A stretch of 64,000 nucleotides of DNA from Kuschelorhynchus macadamiae (taxonomy: Eukaryota; Arthropoda; Insecta; Coleoptera; Curculionidae): the NCBI GenBank assembly GCA_030620095.1, contig JAUTXW010000561.1:248001-312000 (forward strand). The letters run 5' to 3'. Positions within the stretch are counted from its first letter, which is position 1; every line of letters begins with the position of its first letter. The position numbers and the translations under genes were made by a program. The notes beneath the pieces are model-generated. The model saw nothing but the letters and a program-made list of their open reading frames with translations, did not search any database and had not been told where the DNA came from. Positions 33,072 through 45,520 of this stretch are shown here, piece by piece.

Positions 33072-35276
33072 TAGTGTGTGAAACAGACTTACACGCATCT
33101 CAAACTATTCGAAAGAAAAACTTCAAGGTCGAGTTTTTTTTATTTAATTTTAATATAACGTTTTCTACATACGCTTTATCGTATCCCTGTCCAACACAGA
33201 GATTGCATACATTGGACCCCAGAACACCTGGTTCTTGTTTCACGGTCATATACATTTTTGATTAATATGCACAGTTAAATAGTTTTTATGTTCTTCTCGT
33301 ATAATAAAACAAAATAAATGCTTTAATACAGAATTACATGAACAGGAAGAAACCCCCTCTTAGAAGAAAAAAAAGTTTGTTGAAATCGACTCTTTAATAA
33401 CGAAAATATGGGGTTTTAATATTGACGTTATTAACAATTGATGCAATTTAAGTGTTGACCAATGTATATCATAGTGTTTAGTTTGGTATTCTGTTATCAT
33501 AATTTTCGAATGTTTTTTTTCAAAACTTTGTACATAAAGTCTGCAGATTTAAAGGAAATTCGCCGCATCGTGTTTTTGATTTTACAGTTATTTAATTCCC
33601 TGTACATAACTTCCTTTAAGACCTTGTAGTGCATTTTATAAATCTAAATGCCTTATTTTCCCTGCAAGAGGTAATATCGAAATGTTTTGTATATCTTTTA
33701 TAAGCAATATTTCCTTACAATTAATTTTTCGTTAGAATTATTTAGCAGAACAAGAAAGGTAACTTTTCCTCTGAATATTTGTAATAAGAAAAACTTAGGC
33801 GAGAATTTATTGATTTAAATTTATTACCAACAGTTCTACGCCCATGTCCTCCGTTTATTTTAAATTACATTACCGCAAGCGACATACTGGATGTCATTAC
33901 AATTTCATGAAACGTGCCATTGATTTCCAACGGCGCGACGCAACTGTAACTATCCAGGGAATTGGAGGGTGAAATTTCCTCACCATGTTTCGATATTTTG
34001 GGGTTCCGAAGACGTATTATATTTACTCTTATGAGAGTAATAATTTATTTCTACGTCCGTTTAAGGAAAACCGAGTATAGTCTTGAAATAAAAAAAAACT
34101 TTTAAAAGCTAACTTTCCTTTGGACGTGTTAGACAAGGTTATGGATAAACTAATATTAAGACATGTTCGGCAAGTAAGTTTTTTTCATTTAAAATTTACA
34201 TAGCAAAAATATGTTTTTTTTCTAGAGGAAGTTATAATGGTCTAATTCCAAGAACCACGATTTCCTAATTGACCAAAGTCGTGAAAATCTCCGTTCATTT
34301 ACAGTTTGTTTAAAACGAAAATCAGAACGATTAAGCCATAAGGAAATGATGGTTCATTTTGATATAGAATAAAGAGACATTAGACAGTAAAGGAAGAACT
34401 CGCCGAGGTTGACACTCAGGTTCACTGGAATTCATTATGCTTCCTTTCTAATAGTACGCACACGTAGAAAGATGGTTGCCAGGTCTGGAGACTCAGCACC
34501 AACAAACATCATCAAGCGACAATAATACCCAAAAGGTATATTCTTTCTTTGTATTTAGATAATCTGGATAATCTTAAACGAAAGTAAAATTTATTGGTGT
34601 TGGCAACCAGCTTTATATGTGGATTTACTCACGCAGGTGTTTTGTAGAGGTGAGTTTTTGTAAAGGCAAATGGCCCGACATCTGCCGAACGACTAGTAGG
34701 TAAAATGGACAGACATTTATGTTATAGTGTAGTTGTTTTCAAAAAATGACCTATGGTTAAGTAATTCAGTAAACTTTTATAGTCTTAACAGAAGCCATGT
34801 GAAACAAAAACTCTCGACATGTGGAGGCCGACGCAAGCTAGCAACCATGGCAGCCAAAATCACTCGATGAATCCTAATTCTATTGATAAGAAGCAAAGTT
34901 GTGACACTTTTAGGATTTTTCATTTGTTGGATTGTCTATTCAAAGTATAATCGATCTTTGGTAATATATACAATATTAGTCTGTCAATTCTAACTAATGT
35001 TACTCTAATACTATATGAATTAAAAATATATTTTTTGTTTGTTATACGTTTAACTGAGATTTTATAATATACAAGAAATAAAATACTGTTTACTACGCCG
35101 CCGTATCTCATACAATATGTGTAATGGATGTTTTAAATGTTGATAAATAAAATTTAAATATAAACATTTTGCATGGATATGTAATTTATCAGTGAATCAT
35201 CAATTTAAATTATAATAAGATATTCATCATATTGCTCAACATGGTATATGACATTATAATAAATGGCATTTCCCTT

Positions 35277-35279
<3 letters not shown>
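33072..35279. other. Unassigned DNA
   Basis: The right member of the flanking direct repeat occupies about 33091-33185. The rest has no reading frame with a recognisable domain. A stretch at 34930-35020 resembles 20510-20600. Confidence 0.4.
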
Positions 35280-35314
<35 letters not shown>

Positions 35315-35322
35315 ATATATAT
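35280..35322. repeat. (TA)n tract left of a MITE
   Basis: About 43 bp of TA repeat with one ATCTAT interruption, immediately left of the MITE end. Confidence 0.95.
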
Positions 35323-35323
35323 A

Positions 35324-35652
35324 CAGGGTGTCAATTAAGTACTTGTACAAACTTTAAGGGGTGATTCTTTGACTAATTTTCGAAACGGCTTTGTTTCTGA
35401 GATACAGGGCGACCAATTTTATTGGGTTTTTTGCTAAGCTAATATTTGAATTTCTCGTCATCAATATACCCAGAATCCCAAATTTTGTCCAATTGTCATG
35501 TTCCTTAACAACAATTTAAGCAAAAAACCAAATAAAATTGTTTTTTTTGGACGCCCTGTATCTCAGAAATAAAGCCGTTTCAGACCCATGTTCATATGTA
35601 CTTTTAATCTTAAAATTAGTCAAAGAATCACCCCTTAAAGTTTGTACAAGTA

Positions 35653-35654
<2 letters not shown>
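35324..35654. mobile_element. Foldback MITE inserted in a TA microsatellite
   Basis: The left arm (CAGGGTGTCAATTAAG, then GTACTTGTACAAACTTTAAG and GGGTGATTCTTTGACTAATT) is mirrored by the right arm. Internal GAGATACAGGGCG and TTTTTTGCTTA or TTTTTTGCTAA blocks are also inverted. The right arm carries a ~30-bp insertion and has lost its terminal CAGGGTGTC. TA repeat flanks both ends, consistent with a TA target. No coding capacity. Confidence 0.85.

Positions 35655-35709
<55 letters not shown>
35655..35709. repeat. (TA)n tract right of a MITE
   Basis: About 55 bp of TA repeat. With 35280-35322 it probably represents one ancestral array split by the MITE, followed by expansion. Confidence 0.95.
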
Positions 35710-35714
<5 letters not shown>

Positions 35715-36129
35715 CTTTTCAAGAAATTAAGATTTTAAAGGTGGCCTCTTGGCCTCACCACTTTCTGCCAGTGTATGGATAAATTTAGGCTTGTATAATT
35801 TTATATTATGTATTGGATTTATAAATCACCCGCAAATCTATTTTACTAACATTTCTTACTTTAGGTGCCCTCAATCAAAAATATTTTTTGGTATGATGCT
35901 CTGAGTCCATTGCGATGGTTGCAATAATATTTTATTATTTGATTAAACAGGTTATGTTTTCTAATAAGGAAATATTAGATCACTTTTTGTAAAATCGGCA
36001 CTCCTAAGTATGAAATATCTTCTCCAAGACTAGATTATTGGACCACAAAACCTTTTTATTTTACTATTAGCATTTAAATATAGTTATTTGGATGATCCTG
36101 ATAGAAATATGATATTATTCCAACAATTC
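35710..36129. other. Unassigned DNA
   Basis: No coding or repeat signal recognised. Confidence 0.4.
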
Positions 36130-36680
36130 CGGATTGACCTTGAAAGAGGTGGAACTCCTTTATTTTGTGTAGCTTAGTGTTTCCCACTCCGCCGAGAACA
36201 TCAGGTACGGAGAAATTTCTGGCGCGTTCCTCCCTAATTTGATTTCAGGCTCGTATTCTTAAAGTCTGAAGTCACAGTTTTGTTTAGGACTAACATTCCG
36301 GTGGTTCCGCTGTCCCCCTCAATTAGGGGTTAAAGGCGTAGACCTATCGAGGTCCAGTTTACACTGCCCTTTTAAGGGATCCTTACTGTCTTTTTAGGCA
36401 ACATTGTTTTATCGGCTCTTATCTGATTTGAGTAGTCAAAAGTGATTATTTTTCTCCTGCCTCCTTGTTTAAGGAGAAAAGTGGTGAATATCCAGTTTCT
36501 GGATCACGAGATTTATTAACCTACTCCTGGGTGAAGGTACTTCAATCGGCTCATTTCTTTGCCAGGGGTGACAAATCGTAGAAGTGAAATTCTTCGGTTT
36601 TCGTAGCCAACTGATTTGTCATCTATAAACACAGGTCTCTTTTTATTGATGATTGTTTAATTACCTTGACGTAGTGATTT
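36130..36680 (-). pseudogene. Unidentified decayed coding sequence, distal part
   Basis: On the minus strand, peptide-like stretches of non-AT-driven composition follow one another with frameshifts: PVFIDDKSVGYENRRIS, FVTPGKEMSRLKYLHPG, then NKSRDPETGYSPLFSLNK. After another shift come ITFDYSNQIRADKTMLPK, then CKLDLDRSTPLTPN-stop, then GRNAPEISPYLMFSAEW. Base composition is distinctly richer in GC than the neighbourhood. I do not recognise the protein. It may belong with 37348-38164 as one old gene or element reading leftward. Whether it is host or transposon is open. Confidence 0.35.
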
Positions 36681-37347
36681 TAATTTCGGATGGAAGCTAG
36701 GCTTCGTCTCGGCAAGTGGCTTAAGTTTTTTGAAGCCACCAGGTTTGACAAACTGAGGTCACCAAGAGCCCAAGTCACCGAGACAGCAGCCATGGGCACA
36801 AGCCACATAGCCTAGGAAGGTACTAAGGTAATGCGGCTTCAGCCTGAAGGCAAATTTTATGGGCTCCACTAGATTTTTCTAGTGGCAGCAAGTATCTCGA
36901 TGTAACTTGTAGCAATTTTAATCCAAACTCTCTCAAACTAATTTTTTCCGCGATCTGTCGCCTTTTTATACTTATCCCAAGAGGGCATATAAAGTAACAC
37001 CCCCGTATCTAGAGTGAGCCTTAGGCGAAAAATGTATTAGTACCAAAACATAGACATAAACATAGTATGGAAAACTTACTAGATCTTGAGTTATCACAAC
37101 TTAACTAGTACTTAACTCATCAAAATTATGGTACCAACAACTCGCCTGTATAACCTTATAAACAATCCTAACAATAAGAAAAAATATTTCTTAATTGAAA
37201 TTAAATATTCCAACAACTTATGCCTAAGTTTAAAATATCATGTAGCTACATAATCAATGGTTGGGAGAAATCTACAACTTACTTCGACGTACATTAATTT
37301 TCTATTATTTCTTTTCGTTTTTGACAAAATTTTTCCGTATTTAAACA

Positions 37348-38164
37348 TCACGTTGTTCTGCCCCTTCGATTCTTGTACGAACGGATGTCTATCTGAGCGT
37401 AACCCGTCAATATTTTTGCCGCCGGGCCATTTAGCTGTTCACATGTGACAATTTTCAACTGATTGCGTGCAATTCTCGCATGTAACGCATATTTTTTCAA
37501 GCTCCCAAGGAAATATCTCGGAATATTTACGTTAGTTTTTTCGTACCGCTTGATCAGGATCATGCCTTGTGTTTCTCGTAAGCCCGTTTTCACAAATCGG
37601 TCTATCATGCTCTTATTTTGCCTTTCGACCTGATCGTAAGGCGAAGATAAGACATCTGACTTAGGAATGATATGTAACTGGTTACTACTAGGCCTCGGTA
37701 GTCTTACTGAAGGTGTTTTTCTAAAACCTAGGGACCTTCTACTGTGATTTCTTCCTCTACAGCTGACTCTTCGGAACTCGAGCTGCAACGTTTCCTGCTT
37801 TCGGCTGTCCTATTCGAATAAGATTGAATTAGAATTGGTTGAGTCGGTTTCTATGACCACTGTTGGTTGTATTTTAGTCTTTTCGGTTCCACTAAATTTG
37901 GACGTGGCAGATCATCATTTCTTCCATATAATTCTGGGTCAAGTATGGCAGCGTTCGATTTGGTCTTCGGATTGAAGGCCGTTTCGTATTGTGAGTTGCT
38001 CCAATAAGTTTCTATCCGTGGGTCACCACCTCACAGTTGATTTAGTGTAAAATGGATTCGTTGCCCCTTAAGTTGGGCATCATGTTCAAGCGCTGGGTCC
38101 TTGGAATATTGCACAGTGACATTATGTCCAGGAATGGTCTTGTACAGAACTGTGTATTAAATAC
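37348..38164 (-). pseudogene. Unidentified decayed coding sequence, proximal part
   Basis: On the minus strand, a plausible 3' splice site (TTTAATACACAG) precedes VLYKTIPGHNVTVQYSKDPA and LEHDAQLKGQRIHFTLNQL, then a TGA. The same frame continues GGDPRIETYWSNSQYETAF, DPELYGRNDDLPRPNLVEPK, a TAG, and a Ser/Glu-rich piece (RCSSSSEESAVEEEITVEG). After a frame change an open stretch of 146 codons runs through DVLSSPYDQVERQNKSMIDR to a stop at about 37348. The composition is coding-like, with two stops and at least one frameshift. I cannot name the family. Tyr/Pro-rich short motifs recall axonemal proteins only superficially. Confidence 0.4.
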
Positions 38165-38169
38165 AAATC

Positions 38170-39349
38170 CAGATTAATTAAAACGTTTTGTATTTTATTA
38201 CCCGTAGCTATATTCCTAATACTCTTTGTGCCTCATTTGTTTTCAATATGTCCATATGGATTTTAAAATGTTTTTATACTAAAAGTCTATAAACAGTGAT
38301 TTCAAACCGTAGAGGAAACTTAATAACAGCAAATATATTAATAAAAATTGCCTTAAATATTTTCAAAGTTATCTGAAAAGTTGTATTATTACATAGGCAT
38401 TTTATTTAGTCCTTGAATGCAGGTTTTTCAGCATCTGTTCTGTACAGGTTTTAAGTATTAGAAAAATGCGTATTCAAGAACTGTTACCAATGAGATATGA
38501 AACAAGCATTATACGTCCATATCAATTGAAAAGAGGATAGACGTCATCGAGAGAGGAAGATGAAGTTTTAAGTAGTTTGTAATTAAATTTTAGAAGAATC
38601 AAAACCCATAATGTTCCGAGAAATGGCACTTGGTTCCATCGTTTTTAGGCTAAATTTGGCTCTTTTTTAAGGCGTATATATATTATAACATGGTAATCCC
38701 GGCCTCAATAATGTTTCATATGTGAAAAAGCACTGTCCTGGAAGGTATTAGAGAAAATAATATTTGAAGTTAAAATGAAATATTATGCCATTACTGTAAA
38801 TTCCACTCCAGATTTTAGTTATATCGGCTAACTGTCGATAGTTCTTAGGTATGTAGCCCAAAATCGTGATATACACGGAGAACTTTTTTCATTTGTTTCT
38901 ATAAAAAACTAAAGAGCCTTTTAGATATAAAAACTGCAATGCTGAAGATAAATGAAATCAATCCAAATACGTAATATTTTATTAAATATTTTAAGTAGCG
39001 AGGGAAAAGATTCATATCCTACTATTAGAATTAACGAGAGTTATTTAAGATGATTTCAGCCAATTGATGCAAATCCTTGCATTGAGTTTAGTGTGGTGGC
39101 ACGATGCGCTACTAAGCTGTTTGTCTTGTAGGAGTGACTTTAAGTTTAAAGGTTTTTACAAAATTGCAAATAAATTTAACCAGAAGCAAGTTTTCAGAAA
39201 TAATTATCCATGGTGCGATGGTAGTTTGAGGAAAATCCCGATGAATTCAGTTCAGCTCAAAGAGCCAATCGAAGAGACTTTAAATGCATTTCAAAATCTT
39301 ATGCCGAAATAACAGAAGAAGTGCAGCATATAACAGCTTACATACGTCC
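38170..39349. other. Unassigned DNA
   Basis: A frame at 39064-39312 (82 codons) has no domain I can recognise, although it lies just upstream of the LINE fragment and could be diverged LINE sequence. Nothing else is supported. Confidence 0.4.
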
Positions 39350-40281
39350 AAGTCGGGTTTATCCCCACAGGCTTTCCACTGGCTCGATACTTCGGTCATC
39401 CGACCGAGGATCACTTGCGAATTCTTGAACTAAGTGCCGCGGCGGTGGAAAAGGTTACATATTGCCAAAAAACTGGCCGGGCTTCAAAGACTGGCTTGCT
39501 TAGGGATTGAGCAATGAGGGCTACACCAGGCACCGCACTCAATGTTATCTTTGGATTCCAATATAGATCAAGAAGAAAGCCATGGCCTCGGGCAAAAGGA
39601 TGGACGACTATGGGATTTGGCGTAAAAATCCAACCTGATCGGATACATGAAAATCGCCAGGAGATCCTCATCCTGTCCAAGAGGGCGATTCTTCCAGACA
39701 GTCTTTTTAGGCTCACTAGGTCTTTTGAAATTACAATTTAAACAAGGGATCAATGTAAGGAGAATAGGTCACCCCATCAAACTGACGTTCAATCGTGGTA
39801 TACAGACGGCTCGTGGATGGCCAGTTCAGGGTTAGCCGGTGCCGGAATATATCGGTCGGACGGGAAAACATACAAACTTTTTTCAGGCTAAGGTATATGC
39901 TATATTGCAGGTTGCAACAAAGAAGGAAGTCAGGCTCGGGCCGGAGAATGAAACCCGCAATCACTTAGACAGTCCTTAAAACCATTGGAAAGCCCAGGAT
40001 GAACTCAGCTCTAGTCCAGGAATGCAGAGATGCATTAAGTGAGCTAGCAACGACAAAGGTGGTGAGAGTAAAATAGGTTCCTGGGTATAATGGTGTCGAT
40101 GGTAACAACAACGGGCACAAGAAAACAAATACTGCTCGCAGAGCCCGAATAGATGGGAAAAGACAGAGGGAATTGGTCAAGGACGAACTACTGTAGACAT
40201 TGTAAACTAAAAAGGCACATATATCAGCTGGGGTTACCGAAAGGGCTTGCCCCCACCTCTCCATCTTACTACTACTACTAA
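39350..40281 (+). pseudogene. I/R1-type LINE fragment: RT end, RNase H and tail
   Basis: In three plus-strand frames: a reverse-transcriptase C-terminal remnant (RLACLGIEQ-stop, and MRATPGTALNVIFGF from 39514); an RNase H start YTDGSWMASSGLAGAGIYRS with the first catalytic D (near 39800); its middle ALKTIGKPRMNSALVQECRD-like stretch (39970-40030); and VRVK-stop-VPGYNGVDGN, equivalent to WVPGHxGxxGN. The 3' part matches the copy at 25640-26130 (AATTGGTCAAGGACGAACTA) with an internal deletion. It ends in the same CTACTACTACTA tail at 40265-40280. Multiple frameshifts and stops make it a dead copy. Confidence 0.83.
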
Positions 40282-40342
40282 CAGCTTACACGAAAAATAG
40301 TTTTCTTAGTGACATCATTTTCAAATGACATAATTGCCATAA

Positions 40343-40383
40343 ATTCTGTGGGTTCGTGACTAGTTGTCACGTATCCACAGAAT
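40343..40383. repeat. Near-perfect 41-bp palindrome
   Basis: ATTCTGTGG...GTGAC-TAGTT-GTCAC...CCACAGAAT forms a hairpin with two paired blocks and small internal mismatches. It is too short to classify. Confidence 0.7.
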
Positions 40384-41437
40384 ATGGAACAAAGTTTCGC
40401 GAACCTATTTTTTTACAACTCTCTATCTTAAAGAAACGTTTGTGACTAAGTTTACTAAATTATAGGTAAAAGATAAACTTGTTTCAAATTTTCTTTGGAT
40501 CGACAGCAAACTGGCAAGCGATATGACATTTTTATCAGAAGTTTCGTGGAATTAAAAGCACGGAAAAGAAAACACTAATAGTCGATCCATATCACTTTTT
40601 TTTATTAAGGCAAAATATTGTTTTTTATTGTTACAGTTAGTTTTAAGGGTGGTAGAAGTAACAAAATGTATCTTTAAGTTTTAAATTTAGTATTAATAAC
40701 TCACCCCTATATTGGTTGTTTTTAGTCACGTAGCTTGTGTAATTTACTCACAATTTGTATTATCATGAATAAAATTAATACTAATACTAACTTTTGTCAT
40801 ATGAACCAAACTAAAGTTTCAATATCTTTCGTTCAAATACGAAAGACATGAATTTTAGTAGTATAAACAATTTGTCTCCAGTTTCACATGCACTTGTTAC
40901 ATTGCAAATGGTTATATCGTTGTCCCATTTTAATAATTAATAACTATCACTTATTAACCTAATTTAAAAGTCCCGCAATTAAATAGGTTGATCCTAATTT
41001 GAAAAACGCTAGATCGAGGGTTCTAACTGAAAAATTTTATGGCTTCCTGAATTTAATAGAGTCTACCGTGAATCTATAATTATTGGACGTTAGAATTTAA
41101 TGTAGTGTAAATATATTATAATAGGCTGACGTCAACAGTACTTACGCTTGAGTAGGTAGTTATTACCTTCAAAATAAATTCTGACTGAAAAAAATCAATT
41201 GGATCTTGAGACTTGATACTCGTAATGAAATTGAAGCATATGGTTATGGTATGAAGAAAATAAATTACACTATAATGGGTGATGTTTTTTATGTTTGACG
41301 TATTTTAAACGAAACACTTTAAATTTATTGAAACCTCGTAAACAATACTTTAACTGTAGATGGAACATGTTTCTATTTTCATTCATTTTAAACTGGAGGA
41401 ATTATCAGTGCACGACAAGTAATTATTCTATCTGATT
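40384..41437. other. AT-rich DNA, no gene recognised
   Basis: Only stop-rich AT sequence, plus a short ATT trinucleotide run at 41438-41455 that borders the family B element. Confidence 0.45.
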
Positions 41438-41745
41438 ATTATTATTATTATTATTGGTTTGTACTTCCCTCCTAAAAGGTAAGTATTGTAATCGTGAAAA
41501 AATCATCCTCCGAGATTTTTTTCAGATCTTCACGTTTCAGGGTCCCTAGCTGCCGAAAAACATGTTTTCTCAGTTCCGTTGGTCTGTCTGTCTGTCTGTT
41601 CGCGGTATAGCTAAAAAACTACTTACTGGATTGATTGCAAATTTTGTTGAAAAATTAAGGGTCATATGGGGTTCACCTGGTAATATTTTGGTAAAAATCT
41701 AATATGGCGGAACAATGCTAAAAAAATTATTTAGAGTGGTGTTTT
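41438..41745 (+). repeat. Family B 5' end and first subrepeat
   Basis: Shows the clearest 5' terminus of the family: TTTGTACTTCCCTCCTAAAA, then GTAATCGTGAAAAAATCATC, CAGATCTTCACGTTTCAGGG, GTCTGTCTGTCTGTCTGTTC and the GCGGTATAGCTAAAAAACTA block. It runs into the tandem duplication at 41627. Confidence 0.82.
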
Positions 41746-41790
41746 ATTCGTGGTTATTATCCAGTAAAAAAAACGTGTTTTTTAAAATGT

Positions 41791-41826
41791 TCGACGTTTC
41801 GCAGCTTTATTGTTGTATCCTCAGGA
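41791..41826 (-). ncRNA. Hammerhead-like core remnant (unit A1)
   Basis: On the minus strand: CTGAGGA, a degraded stem II, then GAAACGTCG. The (TA)n array of 41838-42447 occupies the helix I loop position, ending in GCAGGACATA at its far side. Stem II pairing is poor in this copy. See 45350-45410 for the best-preserved copy. Confidence 0.35.
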
Positions 41827-41837
41827 CACATATATAT

Positions 41838-42447
<610 letters not shown>

Positions 42448-42620
42448 TGTCCTGCATGAAACCCATATTATCAGTCCTTACCTACTCCGTTGGTCCACAG
42501 ATATTTTCCAGATATTAAGTTTCTAAATGGTTTTCGTCAACGTTCCTCTTGTTATGTTAGAGTGGTATATTATTTGGGGTTAAGATCCCGTAGAAAAAAA
42601 ACAAGTCGTTTTTCAAATTT

Positions 42621-42656
42621 TCGGTATTTCACAACTTTATTGTTGCATCCTCAGGA
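42621..42656 (-). ncRNA. Hammerhead-like core with short loop (unit A2)
   Basis: On the minus strand GGATATACAATCTGTATGTG forms a compact hairpin directly before CTGAGGA. A second hairpin GCAAC/GTTGT and then GAAA follow. There is no TA expansion in this copy. The 5' side lacks a canonical NUH cleavage triplet next to helix I. Confidence 0.35.
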
Positions 42657-42994
42657 CACATACAGATTGTATATCCTGTGTGAAAGCCATATTATCAGGG
42701 TTTACCTGCTCCCCTGGTCCGCAGATATTTCCCAAATATTAAGTTTCTAAATGGTTTTCGTTAAGGATTCTCTTATTGTTATGTTAGAGTGGTGCACTAA
42801 TTGTGGTTAGGATTTAGCAAAAAAACAAAAGTTTTAGGATACATATATAGACTGTATATCCTAAATGAAACCCATATTTTCCAGATATTAAGTCTCTAAA
42901 TGGTTTTCGTTAACGATCCTCTTGTTGTTATGATACAGTGGTGCATTATTTGGGATTAGGAACCAGTAAAGCAAACAAGTCTTTTTTTTTAATT

Positions 42995-43026
42995 ATCGAC
43001 GTTTCGCAAGATTACTGTTTTATCCT

Positions 43027-43030
<4 letters not shown>
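42995..43030 (-). ncRNA. Hammerhead-like core remnant (unit A3)
   Basis: The minus strand shows CTGAGGA and GCGAAACGTCG, but the stem II strand is mutated (ATAAAAC / CTTGC). A (TA)n array begins immediately at the helix I position. Confidence 0.3.
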
Positions 43031-43182
<152 letters not shown>

Positions 43183-43399
43183 TACTTACTGGATTGATTT
43201 CAAATTTTGTTGAAAAATTAAGGGTCATATGGGGTTCACCTGGTAATATTTTGGTAAAAATCCAATATGGCGGAACAATGCTAAAAAAATTATTTAGAGT
43301 GGTGTTTTATTCGTGGTTATTATCCAGTAAAAAAAACGTGTTTTTTAAAATGTTCGACGTTTCGCAGCTTTATTGTTGTATCCTCAGGACACATATATA

Positions 43400-43977
<578 letters not shown>

Positions 43978-44568
43978 ATGTCCTGCATGAAACCCATATT
44001 ATCAGTCCTTACCTACTCCGTTGGTCCACAGATATTTTCCAGATATTAAGTTTCTAAATGGTTTTCGTCAACGTTCCTCTTGTTATGTTAGAGTGGTATA
44101 TTATTTGGGGTTAAGATCCCGTAGAAAAAAAAACAAGTCGTTTTTCAAATTTTCGGTATTTCACAACTTTATTGTTGCATCCTCAGGACACATATACAGA
44201 TTGTATATCTTGTGTGAAAGCCATATTATCAGGGTTTACCTGCTCCCCTGGTCCACAGATATTTCCCAAATATTAAGTTTCTAAATGGTTTTCGTTAAGG
44301 ATTCTCTTATTGTTATGTTAGAGTGGTGCACTAATTGTGGTTAGGATTCAGCAAAAAAACAAAAGTTTTAGGATACATATATAGACTGTATATCCTAAAT
44401 GAAACCCATATTTTCCAGATATTAAGTCTCTAAATGGTTTTCGTTAACGATCCTCTTGTTGTTATGATACAGTGGTGCATTATTTGGGATTAGGAACCAG
44501 TAAAGCAAACAAGTCTTTTTTTTAATTATCGACGTTTCGCAAGATTACTGTTTTATCCTCAGGACACA

Positions 44569-45063
<495 letters not shown>

Positions 45064-45105
45064 TATCTTGAGGAAGGCAATAAACAGTTGCCGAAAGCTT
45101 GGCAA
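45064..45105 (+). ncRNA. Hammerhead-like core, second type (degenerate)
   Basis: TTGAGGA, then the hairpin GGCAA-TAAACAG-TTGCC, then GAAAGCTTGG. This matches the CTGANGA-stem-GAAA arrangement except that the first core base is T instead of C. Similar (C)TGAGGAAGGC...GCCGAAAGCTTGG strings are familiar near retroelement ends in animal genomes. Catalysis is doubtful. Confidence 0.35.
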
Positions 45106-45167
45106 AGCAACAAAGTATTTTAATCTAAGGTCCTCTCTTTGACTACAGCCCCACTAGATTTAGCACG

Positions 45168-45169
<2 letters not shown>

Positions 45170-45214
<45 letters not shown>
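45170..45214. repeat. (TA)n microsatellite
   Basis: About 45 bp of TA repeat, followed by a unit-A fragment (TCTTGCATGAACTCCATATT). Confidence 0.97.
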
Positions 45215-45217
<3 letters not shown>

Positions 45218-45520
45218 GATATCTTGCATGAACTCCATATTATCAGTCTTTACCTACTGAGTTTACGATCCTCTTGTTGTTATGTTGGAGTGGTGTATTA
45301 TTTAAGGTTAGAAAATATCTGCGGACCAACGGAGTAGGTGATGTTGGGTTTCATGCAGGATATAGAATATATGTGTCCTGAGGATGCAACAGTAAAGTTG
45401 CGAAACGTCGACAATATGAAAAAAAGACTTGTTGTTTTTCACTGGATCCTAATCCCAAATAATATACCACTCTTACATAACAACAAGAGAATCGCTATCG
45501 AAAACCATTTAGAAAATTTA
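45215..45520 (+). repeat. Unit A repeat, plus orientation
   Basis: Contains a short inverted fragment of unit A (45215-45300) and then the full unit in plus orientation: GACCAACGGAGTAGGTGATG, the hammerhead-like core, AAAAAAAGACTTGTTG, CTGGATCCTAATCCC, then CAACAAGAGAATCGCTATCG and AAAACCATTTAGAAA. Confidence 0.8.
45350..45410 (+). ncRNA. Best-preserved hammerhead-like core
   Basis: GGATATA...TATGTGTCC can pair as helix I. CTGAGGA (45378-45384) matches the conserved CUGANGA. Helix II is GCAAC-AGTAAA-GTTGC with five perfect pairs, followed by GAAAC(GTC). Hammerhead ribozymes are known from Penelope-like elements, and two such elements lie nearby. Against activity: no NUH triplet is evident just before helix I, and helix III would be minimal. 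It could be a defunct ribozyme or another conserved element tail. The same bases also translate as MCPEDATVKLRNVDN, an alternative explanation for conservation. Confidence 0.45.

Noticed and set aside
36550..36620. 18S rRNA fragment: GTAGAAGTGAAATTCTT resembles the conserved GAGGTGAAATTCTTGG block
   Set aside because: The match covers under 20 bases with no flanking rRNA similarity, and the opposite strand reads as a peptide-like string.
37257..37448. Plus-strand 63-codon frame overlapping the minus-strand remnant
   Set aside because: It is antisense to a longer coding-like stretch and has no domain.
37348..37788. LTR retrotransposon integrase suggested by PYDQVERQNKSM, which recalls the GQVERxN motif
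   Set aside because: No upstream DDE residues, no HHCC finger, and no reverse transcriptase beside it. The resemblance is one short string.
38010..38045. Primer-binding site TGGTGACCC on the minus strand
   Set aside because: It lies inside a stretch that reads as protein (GGDPRIETYW), and no LTR end precedes it.
41460..41745. CRISPR-like array from the regular TGTCTG and GGCGGCC subrepeats of family B
   Set aside because: The repeats are diverged, tandem, without unique spacers, and the sequence is eukaryotic transposon DNA.
42490..42750. 86-87 codon frames repeated at 42490-42750 and 44021-44284 as a duplicated gene
   Set aside because: Both are translations of the noncoding unit-A repeat within the tandem duplication. 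Frame is not kept across the sub-units.
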